Positions 36,779 to 44,978 of a stretch of DNA of 64,000 nucleotides are shown piece after piece. Each line of letters opens with the position of its first letter. The stretch's first letter is position 1. Source of the DNA: Mucilaginibacter sp. L3T2-6 (GTDB taxonomy: Bacteria > Bacteroidota > Bacteroidia > Sphingobacteriales > Sphingobacteriaceae). The position numbers and the translations under genes are program-made. Under the pieces are notes generated by a model. It ran no database searches, had not been told where the DNA came from, and saw only the letters and a list, made by a program, of their open reading frames with translations. The DNA is taken from assembly GCF_030519355.1 (NCBI RefSeq), contig NZ_JAUMKC010000003.1:1-64000 (forward strand). The letters run 5' to 3'.

Positions 36779-37838
36779 GCGAAAAAAAATTTTTGTCGAT
36801 GAAGGCGATCATTTGCTGCAAATGACCGCGGACGTGGGCGGCGGTCACCTGGTCGGCGGTATAGCAGTTTTTACTCAGGCTGCGGGGGGACATACAGGCT
36901 TGATTTTTACTGGAAAAGGTCCGGGATATCTGATCGACCAAACCGGTCAGCGTTATTTTACTGAATATACCGCCTTCGAAAAGCAGACGCGCAAAAAGGG
37001 CAATTTGCGGGACCGGAAGTTCAAGTCCTATTTTTTCCAGTAATGAATGGTTGGGTTTTACAACTGCGTTCCCGGTACAGGCAGTCAGCTCTTCGTCTAT
37101 CCAGGACCTGAACATTTGACCTGTGGACGGCCATTCAGGGTCGTAAACCAGTAATATATTTGCGTCAAAAGAAAACCGCGATCTTTCCGCGCGGAGCAGG
37201 CTGCTTTTATCGGTATTGTTTAGGCCGCATAGTTTTTGGCGAACGGTCTCCTGATATGCTTTAAGCAGCCGGATATTATTAAAGTTCAGCGATACCAATT
37301 CGGTTATCAGCCATTCTTCAGTATATTCAGGAAGTCCGGCCGGCCATTGTGTTGCAGTCAGCTCTTCGAGGAAGCGCGCATAGTACTGAAGCGCGGCTAA
37401 AGTCGAGAAACGCGGCAATAGTTTTTGATCGAATAAACTTAAATAATTTTCGATGCTTTTTCTCAGCGAATTATTCTTTATACGACTATTCAGGCGTTGA
37501 ATTAAGGTTTCTTTTCGGCAGGCCAGGCTTTTTACGGTATTGGTAAGATAGGCATGAGGCAGTATAACGTTGGTGTCAAGGTAAGGAAGTGTAAACTGTA
37601 CTAAATATCCGGTCAGCTGTAAGATATCAGCTTGACTAAACAGCGTCGAATTAAGCGGCGTATCGGGCAGTTGCGCGATACGCCGCAATTGGAATGTAAA
37701 GTACCGTTTTAGCTTTACGTCTGGCGAGCCGGAAAGCAACATGCGCTCCCATTCGGCTAAAAGCCATCCGGTGTCGAAAGTCCCGCAGGAATCCGTCTCA
37801 ACGGTAAAGGTAATCCCGGTCAATGCATTCTTCCGCAT
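36732..37838 (-). CDS. Unknown ICE protein (368 aa)
   Basis: A 368-aa mostly helical protein with no signal peptide. A CLFDQK-type central region (IENYLSLFDQKLLPRFSTLA) and a C-terminal motif (SPRSLSKNCYTADQVTAAHV) resemble the tail of the 219-aa protein at 35547. After that tail come extra hydrophobic residues (FFSLIAVISAGILF) that look like read-through past a natural end near IDKNF. I cannot assign a family. It is transcribed towards the XRE block. Confidence 0.6.
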   Translation of the reverse strand: MRKNALTGITFTVETDSCGTFDTGWLLAEWERMLLSGSPDVKLKRYFTFQLRRIAQLPDTPLNSTLFSQADILQLTGYLVQFTLPYLDTNVILPHAYLTNTVKSLACRKETLIQRLNSRIKNNSLRKSIENYLSLFDQKLLPRFSTLAALQYYARFLEELTATQWPAGLPEYTEEWLITELVSLNFNNIRLLKAYQETVRQKLCGLNNTDKSSLLRAERSRFSFDANILLVYDPEWPSTGQMFRSWIDEELTACTGNAVVKPNHSLLEKIGLELPVPQIALFARLLFEGGIFSKITLTGLVDQISRTFSSKNQACMSPRSLSKNCYTADQVTAAHVRGHLQQMIAFIDKNFFSLIAVISAGILFPPGR

Positions 37839-38063
37839 AGCAAACTCTCTACCGCTTCATTACGTGTGTAGTACTGATGGTAAATGACGATAGTGGTTCA
37901 GTCGGGCAAGTCTCAGTCGGAAACATGGCTGCGTTAGGGAGTTGCTGGCTTGCAAAGCGATAACGATCACTGTAAGCTGATTTCAAAATTCTCATGTTTT
38001 TTTTCATAATGGTTAATTTTTGTTTAATTTAAAGTTCCTGGAAAAGTCCGCCAATTTTATTAC

Positions 38064-39113
38064 ATGAACGCCCTGATTACCTATGTCACCGACAAAGCAA
38101 TGAAATTAACAACGTCTTTATCAGCAGGGAAAGGAGTCACTATCATTACCCATGCCTGCTGCTGGGCGTTATATATTACCTACGAGATGATTAGCCTGAT
38201 AGGTATGCACCAGGTATTGGCTCCGGCTTATGTATATGTTGCTTACTATATGGTTAACATTGGGTTTTTCTACGGTACGGCAGCTACTCTTTACGCGATT
38301 TTCACGGTTAAGCGCTGGAGTATTGCCGGCGGCTTTATTCGTTATGCGGGTCTGTCCGTCATTTATTTGTTGATAAAATTGATCATTTCCGCCTTTATCG
38401 AAAATCACCTGAGCGTGCTGCTGCGATTCACCGATAATTTGCAGTTCGTCTTCCCCTGGCTGTTCCGGAGCTGGTACTTCGCCTTGCTTGGCGGCTTCTA
38501 TTGGGCCACAAATCACTTTGCAGTTTATCGGTTAAAGCTGGCAAGCCTGGAAGCCGCCTACCTGCGGCAGCGAATCAGCCCTCATCTTTTATTCAATTCA
38601 TTGAATTTCATTTACAGCGGTGTGCAGGAATGCTCCGAAGATGCAGCAAACGCGGTGCTGCTGCTGTCAGACCTGATGCGTTCCAGCTTAGCCGGACCTG
38701 GAAGTGACGGCAAAATTGCGCTTGGGCAGGAGCTTACCCAGGTAAACCGGCTCATTCAGCTCAACCGGCTCCGTTTTGCGGGGAGAACGCTGGTGGATAG
38801 CAGCGTTGGGGAAGGCAAAGATAAATTTCGAATTGCCCCATTGATATTGGTTACGCTTACTGAAAATATGTTTAAACATGGTGACCTCTCCGGGAAGGGC
38901 CAGCCAGCGCACCTCGCGATTTCGGTTTCGGACGACGGCCAACTGCTGTGGCGAAGCAGCAACCGGAAAATACGCGAAAAGGAATCGCCGGGAACAGGCC
39001 TTGGCCTCGGGTACGTACGCGACCGGCTGGAACAATTTTACCGCGGAAAATATACGCTCGAAATTGAAGCTACTGAAATTGATTACCAAGTGAAAATGAC
39101 TATATGGCTCTAA
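38064..39113 (+). CDS. LytS-type sensor histidine kinase
   Basis: A 349-aa membrane kinase. Four to five helices in residues ~25-150 form the sensor part. The His_kinase region has phospho-acceptor His174 in RQRISPHLLFNSLNF. The ATPase has the N-box LTENMFKHG and G-box GTGLGLGYVRDRL. Typical length for this family in Bacteroidetes is ~350 aa. It overlaps the LytTR regulator by 10 bases, so the two are a pair. It probably senses an envelope or peptide signal and controls the neighbouring LanB/SusCD genes. Confidence 0.92.
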   Translation: MNALITYVTDKAMKLTTSLSAGKGVTIITHACCWALYITYEMISLIGMHQVLAPAYVYVAYYMVNIGFFYGTAATLYAIFTVKRWSIAGGFIRYAGLSVIYLLIKLIISAFIENHLSVLLRFTDNLQFVFPWLFRSWYFALLGGFYWATNHFAVYRLKLASLEAAYLRQRISPHLLFNSLNFIYSGVQECSEDAANAVLLLSDLMRSSLAGPGSDGKIALGQELTQVNRLIQLNRLRFAGRTLVDSSVGEGKDKFRIAPLILVTLTENMFKHGDLSGKGQPAHLAISVSDDGQLLWRSSNRKIREKESPGTGLGLGYVRDRLEQFYRGKYTLEIEATEIDYQVKMTIWL

Positions 39114-39829
39114 ATATCACCTGTTATATCGCTGACGACGAATCGCATGCAATAAAAACACTGGAGCGCTATGCTGAGAAAACAGCCGACCTGGAATTGG
39201 CAGGCACCGCGACGGACGCAGCAGTTGCCCTGGAAGCAATTATGCGGCTTCGTCCGGCGGTTGCTTTCCTGGACATCGGCATGCCGGGAATCGACGGGCT
39301 CCAGCTTGCGGGTCTTCTCGGCGGCCCCACGAAGATAGTATTTGTGACCGGCCGCCGCGAGTTCGGTCCGGAGGCTTTTGCCCTGTCGGCCCTCGATTAT
39401 TTGCTGAAACCAGTTAGCTATGAGCGTTTCCTGCAATGTGTAGCACGATTGAGAACACCGGCGGAACAGCCGGGAACAGCATCCTCATTTTTCTTTGTAA
39501 AGACCGGCGCGAAGGGAAGGCTTGAGAAGATCTGCATTCCGGAAATTATCTATATCAGCGCCGCGCTGAATTATGTGGAAATACATTTCAAAGAACGAAC
39601 CGTGCTCACCTATCTCAGCTTCAGTGACCTCCTGGAAAAACTTCCTGCGGATCAGTTTCTCCGGATCCACAAGTCCTATATCGTCAACCTGGAATCGGTC
39701 AGCGTATTGGAGTATGGGCAGTTGGTCTTGTATAGCGGGATAACATTACCCATCGGGCGGGTTTTTCGCGATACATTACAGAAAACGCTAAGCGCCTCCT
39801 TCCTTTTCAGCAAACGCGAGTCGCCATGA
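39104..39829 (+). CDS. LytTR-family response regulator
   Basis: A 241-aa regulator. The receiver domain (1-~120) has DD at 11-12, phospho-acceptor Asp57 in FLDIGMPGIDG and Lys near the end (LLKPVSYERF). The LytTR DNA-binding domain (~135-235) has IIYISAALNYVEIHF and FLRIHKSYIVNLESV. It is phosphorylated by the kinase just upstream. Its 3' end overlaps the lanB gene tail to tail by 42 bases, so read-through could interfere with lanB. Confidence 0.93.
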   Translation: MALNITCYIADDESHAIKTLERYAEKTADLELAGTATDAAVALEAIMRLRPAVAFLDIGMPGIDGLQLAGLLGGPTKIVFVTGRREFGPEAFALSALDYLLKPVSYERFLQCVARLRTPAEQPGTASSFFFVKTGAKGRLEKICIPEIIYISAALNYVEIHFKERTVLTYLSFSDLLEKLPADQFLRIHKSYIVNLESVSVLEYGQLVLYSGITLPIGRVFRDTLQKTLSASFLFSKRESP

Positions 39830-42733
39830 ACTGCCTATGCCCCTTGCATGCAGGGAAGATAAGTACAGGTAAAGACAATGCCAGACGATCATTTCCTGCT
39901 TCCGCGGCTCAAACCTGAATGTCCGGTTAAGGTTCATATGCACCAGGTCTGCCGTTAACTGCCCGCTGGTTGTCTCCCCGGCAAAGGTCACCGAAACAAG
40001 TGCAGCTTTTAGGTCCTTAAGCGGGCCGGAAAGGTAAACCGGAACTTTAACTTTCGGTTCCAACAGGTCCGCTATTGCCTTCCTGGCCCCCCTGAAGTTT
40101 TGGTCAAGTGCGATTTTAAGCTTTTTCTCCCCGCCGGCTTCCCGGAAAAGATTTTCAGACACGGAAAGGGCCAGAGCCAGAACCTGCTGGTCACCGGGGA
40201 GGAGCTTGTCGAGGATCAGGGCAGTGACATAGATGCCAAACTGGAATTCGGTCCATTCCTTTTTTCCCCGGCGATCCGAAGAGATGAGCGCAAGCACCAG
40301 CAGGCTGCTGCGGTAAAATACTGCTTCCGCTGCAACAATGAACCCGCCATAGCGCTCCAGCTCGCGCTCATAGGTTGCAACCACATACTTTTGTACAAAG
40401 GCACCTGCAGTGACTTCTGTCATTTCCCGGAAGCTGGTCAGCAGCCGCCCGTTGTCGCCGGGGTTAATCAAAAGCCGCAGCCGGAGATGGTGCCCTTCCT
40501 CGTTGTACCGGATAAAAAACCATTGGGTAATGATTTTTTGGTTTTCGCGGATGAATGGTCCTATCAAAACCGCCAGAACTTCATTGGCGGTTTCCTCCGT
40601 GCAGTAGATCTTCAGGAAGAGCCATTCGCTGCCCGGCGGGAAAGTACGTCGCGTCCGCTTACGGTGCACAGTACCATTGCCTTCCGGTTTACGGTAAATT
40701 GTCCCTTCTTTATACAGGAACGCGATGCTTTGACCGGCGAGCGGCCGGTTACCGGTTTTGATGGTTTTAGCGGGCTGAATATATTCCTCGAGGATTAATT
40801 CTTTTTTACCCTGGACGAAGCGAAGAAAGAAATCTGCCTCAGCCGGGTTATCCAGGTCAAAAACCAGCTGCTGATCGTGGCTGCCGCAGATAACAACCTG
40901 GGGCAGTTGTTGCCGCACACGGATGATGGACAGGGCTTCCGCAAATGCAGGGGCGCCAGGCGCGGGTAAGCCGGCCGCATCTATCACCCATCGGGCAGGC
41001 GACACAACAGTTTCACCGATTTGTATGCGCGGGTAGTAATCCAGCCCCGGGAAGAAACGGCCCGGGTCCAGCGACAAATCACTGCAGAGCCCCTGGTGCT
41101 GCAGGTCGCAAAGGAACCGAAAAACAGCAAGCTGGTTACGCTGGTAGTTGAATGCCGAAGCAAGGCGGGGTACAATCCTTTTTCCGAGACGAGGGCATTC
41201 GAGGATAACTTCACCTTGCCGGCAGGAGATCAGCAGTTCGGCCGGGGTAATCACGTTTTGATCCGCGCCGCTATTAAAGGTATTGACCGCCAGCTCATAC
41301 GGATAAACCGGCCTTCGCCGGCTGATGTTATCGGTATGCGGGTCGGAAAGCTGGCTGATGTCAGCGAAAATAATTTCCGGGTTTTGTTCCGCCTCCAGCC
41401 GGGCAATGTCCCGGGAGAGCTGAGCGGCTTCGCCGTTAAAAACCGAAAACCGGGCAATGAGGGCGGCAGGGGTAGCGCCGCCTGCGTATTCAATGTGCAG
41501 GCGGCCCGATGTCTTCCTGAAAATTACCGGGAGCACTGGCGGCAGCGGTTTTGCCGGCAATGGTAAATCAGCCAGCATATCCGCACTGATCACCACGGGT
41601 ATACCCCGTCCTTTGGCCGTAGCCTCACCTGTCAGGCGGAAGAGCAGTTGATGGGTGGCCGTCCATTCCTGGCGCGCTTCCGCCTGGTTTACGGCCAAAC
41701 CCATCCGGTCGATGATTTCCGGCAAACCTGCCCCGCGCGCGAGGTTATCATAATTAACGCCGCAGTCCGGGTCGAGCGCCAGAAGGAGCGGTACCTGCTG
41801 TTCCCCGAAGCGCGCCGAGAAAGCGCGGGCAAACCGGTCCAATACGGTTTCGGTCCGGGCTGAGGTCAGCCGGGCCAGCCCTTCGATAGCCGCCAGGAGT
41901 GCGGCACCTTCAAGCAGGGGCAATGTACCACTGGCCCAAGGCCGCCCGGTAACGGCGTACCAGGTCACCGAAGGGCCGGCTGCTTTATCCAAATCAGCCG
42001 GAAGATCCGGTGACATAGGACAGGCAATAAGCGGCGTTTCGTCCGAAATCAAACGTGACCGTGACCCTGAAAAGAGGACCTGTGCACTGATAAGCTCCCG
42101 GGTAAAGGCCTCCGCCTCCTTAAGTTCAGCACCCGTCAGCCCGGAGACAAAAGCTGACACCTCAGTTATTCCGGCGTTTTTCCCGGATAGCCAGCTGATC
42201 ACACGGTTGAGCAGCCTGGACCCGGGCATGGCCCCGATGCTGAACAGCAGGCGCCCCCCGGAATCTACCGAGCGGATGTACCGCCATTCCCTGCCTGCTT
42301 TGTACAGTGTAGGGTTGGTGCAGATCGCAGAGGCGCCGCTGCTTAAAGCTGGCGCTTCAGGGTCGCCAAAAGGCTGAAGCTGCGGCAATAAGCCCAGCCG
42401 CAGTTCGTTGTCCCCCGCCAAACGCAGGTCGTCCCGATGGCCCCAGCACACAACGGAAAAAGCGGCGAACAAGCCGAAAGGCGTTGGTCGGAAACACATG
42501 CGGTTATAATATTTCAGCAGGGTAAACTGCTGTTTTTGCGTTAAATCCTTGTATGAAAACCCGCGCTTTTCCAGTTCGGCATAAAAAGACCTGCTTGCCA
42601 GCCAGATGGCGTTCCGGAACAGGGGGGTACCCAGCAATTCCGGCAGCCGCTCCGGGTCATAGCGCAGGAAGCTATAGACCGGCGTACGTAAAAACGCCTG
42701 TTCGTACAATCGATAGCCCGTGTTATTTTTCAT
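39788..42733 (-). CDS. Lantibiotic dehydratase (LanB, full length)
   Basis: A 981-aa protein of the class I lanthipeptide dehydratase family. The glutamyl-tRNA-dependent N-terminal domain spans ~1-680, with LRTPVYSFL at the start and YYNRMCFRPTPFGLFAAFS near 80-100. The elimination (SpaB C-terminal) domain runs from ~700, with PPGSEWLFLKIY and WFFIRYNEEGHHLRLRL (~740). Both halves look complete, so it could dehydrate Ser/Thr of a peptide. No LanC cyclase, LanT exporter or protease gene is near. Divergent MauE and DUF6520 genes share its promoter region, and a GGGTATATACCC palindrome lies 11-22 bases before the start. Confidence 0.93.
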   Translation of the reverse strand: MKNNTGYRLYEQAFLRTPVYSFLRYDPERLPELLGTPLFRNAIWLASRSFYAELEKRGFSYKDLTQKQQFTLLKYYNRMCFRPTPFGLFAAFSVVCWGHRDDLRLAGDNELRLGLLPQLQPFGDPEAPALSSGASAICTNPTLYKAGREWRYIRSVDSGGRLLFSIGAMPGSRLLNRVISWLSGKNAGITEVSAFVSGLTGAELKEAEAFTRELISAQVLFSGSRSRLISDETPLIACPMSPDLPADLDKAAGPSVTWYAVTGRPWASGTLPLLEGAALLAAIEGLARLTSARTETVLDRFARAFSARFGEQQVPLLLALDPDCGVNYDNLARGAGLPEIIDRMGLAVNQAEARQEWTATHQLLFRLTGEATAKGRGIPVVISADMLADLPLPAKPLPPVLPVIFRKTSGRLHIEYAGGATPAALIARFSVFNGEAAQLSRDIARLEAEQNPEIIFADISQLSDPHTDNISRRRPVYPYELAVNTFNSGADQNVITPAELLISCRQGEVILECPRLGKRIVPRLASAFNYQRNQLAVFRFLCDLQHQGLCSDLSLDPGRFFPGLDYYPRIQIGETVVSPARWVIDAAGLPAPGAPAFAEALSIIRVRQQLPQVVICGSHDQQLVFDLDNPAEADFFLRFVQGKKELILEEYIQPAKTIKTGNRPLAGQSIAFLYKEGTIYRKPEGNGTVHRKRTRRTFPPGSEWLFLKIYCTEETANEVLAVLIGPFIRENQKIITQWFFIRYNEEGHHLRLRLLINPGDNGRLLTSFREMTEVTAGAFVQKYVVATYERELERYGGFIVAAEAVFYRSSLLVLALISSDRRGKKEWTEFQFGIYVTALILDKLLPGDQQVLALALSVSENLFREAGGEKKLKIALDQNFRGARKAIADLLEPKVKVPVYLSGPLKDLKAALVSVTFAGETTSGQLTADLVHMNLNRTFRFEPRKQEMIVWHCLYLYLSSLHARGIGSSWRLAFAEKEGGA

Positions 42734-42743
42734 GGTTCATAGG

Positions 42744-42755
42744 GGGTATATACCC
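42744..42755. promoter_or_regulatory. 12-bp palindrome between lanB and the MauE gene
   Basis: A perfect GGGTATATACCC lies in the 81-base divergent gap, close to the lanB start. A site for the LytTR regulator or another dimeric protein is possible, though LytTR proteins usually bind direct repeats. Confidence 0.45.
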
Positions 42756-42814
42756 TTTTACTACTGTTTTGCCTTTATCCAGGCCTGTTACTTTGTCTCA
42801 TCAATTGCCACACG

Positions 42815-43252
42815 ATGAGAACATTTTTAAAATCTTTACCGTCCGCAGCATTGGTGCTGCTGTATGCATATGCCGCCGGCAGTAAGCTGGCGGATGTTGC
42901 CGCTTTTCGGCGGGAACTGCACCGGCAGCCTTTTCCGCCGGGAGTGGCCGACGTGTTGTTGTACCTGTTGCCGGCGGCTGAGCTTGCCGTTGCAGCGTTG
43001 CTGCTTTTTGGCCGCACACTGCGGACCGGGCTGCAGGCTTCCCTGGTGCTGCTGGTGCTGTTCACCGGCTACATCCTGCTGGCGATGCTGGGCTACTGGG
43101 AACAGGTTCCCTGTTCCTGCGGCGGGATCATCAGCCACCTGACCTGGGGGCAGCATTTGGCGTTCAACTGCTTTTGCATGGCTGTCAACCTGATGGCCCT
43201 TCACATTTATGCTAAAGGGGAAGCCGGTAACCCTCGACCCGATCCGGCATAA
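42815..43252 (+). CDS. MauE/DoxX-like redox membrane protein (145 aa)
   Basis: A four-helix membrane protein (LPSAALVLLYAYAAGSKLAD, VLLYLLPAAELAVAALLLFG, LQASLVLLVLFTGYILLAM, ending in LAFNCFCMAVNLMALHIY). The CSCGG stretch near 107 and its companion Cys pair are typical of MauE-related proteins, which help thiol oxidation or maturation in the periplasm. It is divergent from lanB and followed after 25 bases by the DUF6520-like gene. Confidence 0.82.
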   Translation: MRTFLKSLPSAALVLLYAYAAGSKLADVAAFRRELHRQPFPPGVADVLLYLLPAAELAVAALLLFGRTLRTGLQASLVLLVLFTGYILLAMLGYWEQVPCSCGGIISHLTWGQHLAFNCFCMAVNLMALHIYAKGEAGNPRPDPA

Positions 43253-43277
43253 TGTTTTATCTTTTATTTTTTTCATT

Positions 43278-43571
43278 ATGAAACGTGTTCAAAAAAGCGT
43301 GTCCATGGTTGCTTTGGCGCTTGGATTAACCGCAGCACTGGGTTTTAATGCCCATGCGAAAAAATCGTTCACCACTTACTGGTTCGACACCACCGCTGCG
43401 GGCGTACCGACCAGCTATGATCCCGACGGCGCCCAGTGCGCGCAGGCCTCCGGCGACTACTGCTCGAAGGAGTACAACGCCAGCCAGCTGAACTTCAGCG
43501 GCGGCATCCCGGTCAGCGTAAAGGCCGGGCAGGAGAACCTGCAGATCCTTGCCGAGCGCAAAGGCAACTAA
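43278..43571 (+). CDS. Secreted DUF6520-like peptide (97 aa)
   Basis: From the ATG at 43278 a clear signal peptide (MVALALGLTAALGFNAHAK) is followed by a ~70-aa mature part with two cysteines (AQCAQASGDYCSKEY) and FTTYWFDTTAA. DUF6520 peptides often sit beside MauE genes in this phylum and their role is unknown. The two Cys may be oxidised by the MauE/TlpA proteins. As the only small secreted product next to lanB it is a candidate substrate, but it lacks a typical lantibiotic leader. A terminator follows. Confidence 0.75.
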   Translation: MKRVQKSVSMVALALGLTAALGFNAHAKKSFTTYWFDTTAAGVPTSYDPDGAQCAQASGDYCSKEYNASQLNFSGGIPVSVKAGQENLQILAERKGN

Positions 43572-43582
43572 TTGTCAATCCA

Positions 43583-43613
43583 AGGCCCGCCGCTCCCCGG
43601 CGGGCCTTTTTTA
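43583..43613. terminator. Bidirectional intrinsic terminator
   Basis: AAGGCCCGCCG pairs with CGGCGGGCCTT across a short loop, followed by TTTTTT on the plus strand. It lies between the convergent DUF6520-like and SusD genes and could serve both. Confidence 0.8.
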
Positions 43614-44969
43614 TTACCTCGGGTTTTGCGGGATCCCGCTCAGCTGGATCACGATGTCCGGTATGGGCAAGACATACCGCGGGTCGTTCGGCGGCAGCGT
43701 GTACAGCTGTCCGTTCAGCTGTCTTTGGAGCGTCACTTCCCTCCCCGGCTCCTCGTTGAACCGCCGTAGATCCGACCAGCGGAGCCCGCGCAGCAGCAAT
43801 TCTTTTCTTCTTTCCGCCAGCACCAGTTCCAGCACCTCCGCCGCTGTGGCTGCGGCCGGCGGACTGTACGTGCCGGTACGGTACCGCTTGTCCAGCAGGG
43901 TCTGCAGGTCGGCCATGGCCGCATCCTTTTGGCCCATGCGGGCCGAGGCTTCCGCGCGGATGAGGTAGAGTTCATCTGTCGCGACCCCGTTGAAGAGGTC
44001 GTCGGTGCCGGTATAGCTCCCTTTAAAAGTCTGGCCCGGCGCGGCGGGCGTAAAGAACAGGACCTTGCGCAGGTCATCCGGCTGGTATAGGGCATACAGG
44101 CTGGTGTCGATGCGCAGGCGGGAGGTGTTATTGGTCAAAGACGTGTAATAGATCCGGCTGTGGAAGATCACTTCGTCATTGTATTTCCGGAAAGGATGGA
44201 GTTTGGCGGTGCTGGCGGTATTGTAGTCCAGCAGGGTGCTGTATAGTTTCAAAGCCTGGTCAGCATACTGGAAGGCATGCGGGTAGTCGGCCATGGACAG
44301 GTACACCCGGGCGAGCAGGCCGTTACCCGCTGCCAGGCTGGGCCGGGTTTTGATGCTGACGGTCTGCGGCAGGTAGCCCAGGCTTTCCTGCAGGTCGGCG
44401 GTGACCTGGCCGTAGGTGGCTTTCACAGATGCCCGGGTGCTCTTTTGGGTGATATCGGAGGAGGTGCGGACCGGCATGCCCAGATCGGTTGCGGCCGTTG
44501 AAGCATGATAGGGCTTGCAGAACAGCTGCGCGGCGGCATACAGGCCATAGGCCCGGAAAAACAGGGCGCTGCCTTTTTCGGCGGCATACCGCGGATCGGC
44601 CCGCTGTGTGGCGCTCATTTTGGCAAGGCCTTCGAGGACGACGTTGCTGTAGAAGACCTGCTGGTAGCAATAGTTCCAGTCGATCACGTCGGGGCTGCCT
44701 TCATAGAGGTCCTTGTTCCAGGTATAGGCATTGCGGAACATGGGGGTGGTGACCGAGGCAAAGGCTGCATCGGTCACGTAATAATCGTCTGAGGACACCT
44801 CGCCCAGCGCCGGGAGGTTGAGGTTCATGGTGTTGGCATTGTCGAGCAGGGCCTGCAGGTCCTGGAAGGTTTGCGGGACCACGAGGGTCTGGTCAGGCTT
44901 TTTGTCCAGGAAAGTTTTGGTGCAACTTGTTAGCAGGCCTAGTAATAAGATATAAAGTAACTTTTTCAT
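43614..44969 (-). CDS. SusD/RagB-family outer-membrane lipoprotein
   Basis: A 451-aa surface lipoprotein: lipobox LLTSC near residues 12-16, then FLDKKPDQTLVVPQTFQDLQALLD, TPR-like helices and the C-terminal conserved ELVLAERRKELLLRGLRWSDLRRF and a late WDYYLPIP-type DPRYVLPIPD. It forms the lid over the SusC transporter and captures the nutrient. It begins 9 bases after the SusC stop, so they form an operon. Substrate unknown. With lanB nearby a peptide is possible. Confidence 0.9.
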   Translation of the reverse strand: MKKLLYILLLGLLTSCTKTFLDKKPDQTLVVPQTFQDLQALLDNANTMNLNLPALGEVSSDDYYVTDAAFASVTTPMFRNAYTWNKDLYEGSPDVIDWNYCYQQVFYSNVVLEGLAKMSATQRADPRYAAEKGSALFFRAYGLYAAAQLFCKPYHASTAATDLGMPVRTSSDITQKSTRASVKATYGQVTADLQESLGYLPQTVSIKTRPSLAAGNGLLARVYLSMADYPHAFQYADQALKLYSTLLDYNTASTAKLHPFRKYNDEVIFHSRIYYTSLTNNTSRLRIDTSLYALYQPDDLRKVLFFTPAAPGQTFKGSYTGTDDLFNGVATDELYLIRAEASARMGQKDAAMADLQTLLDKRYRTGTYSPPAAATAAEVLELVLAERRKELLLRGLRWSDLRRFNEEPGREVTLQRQLNGQLYTLPPNDPRYVLPIPDIVIQLSGIPQNPR

Positions 44970-44978
44970 AATCGTGAA

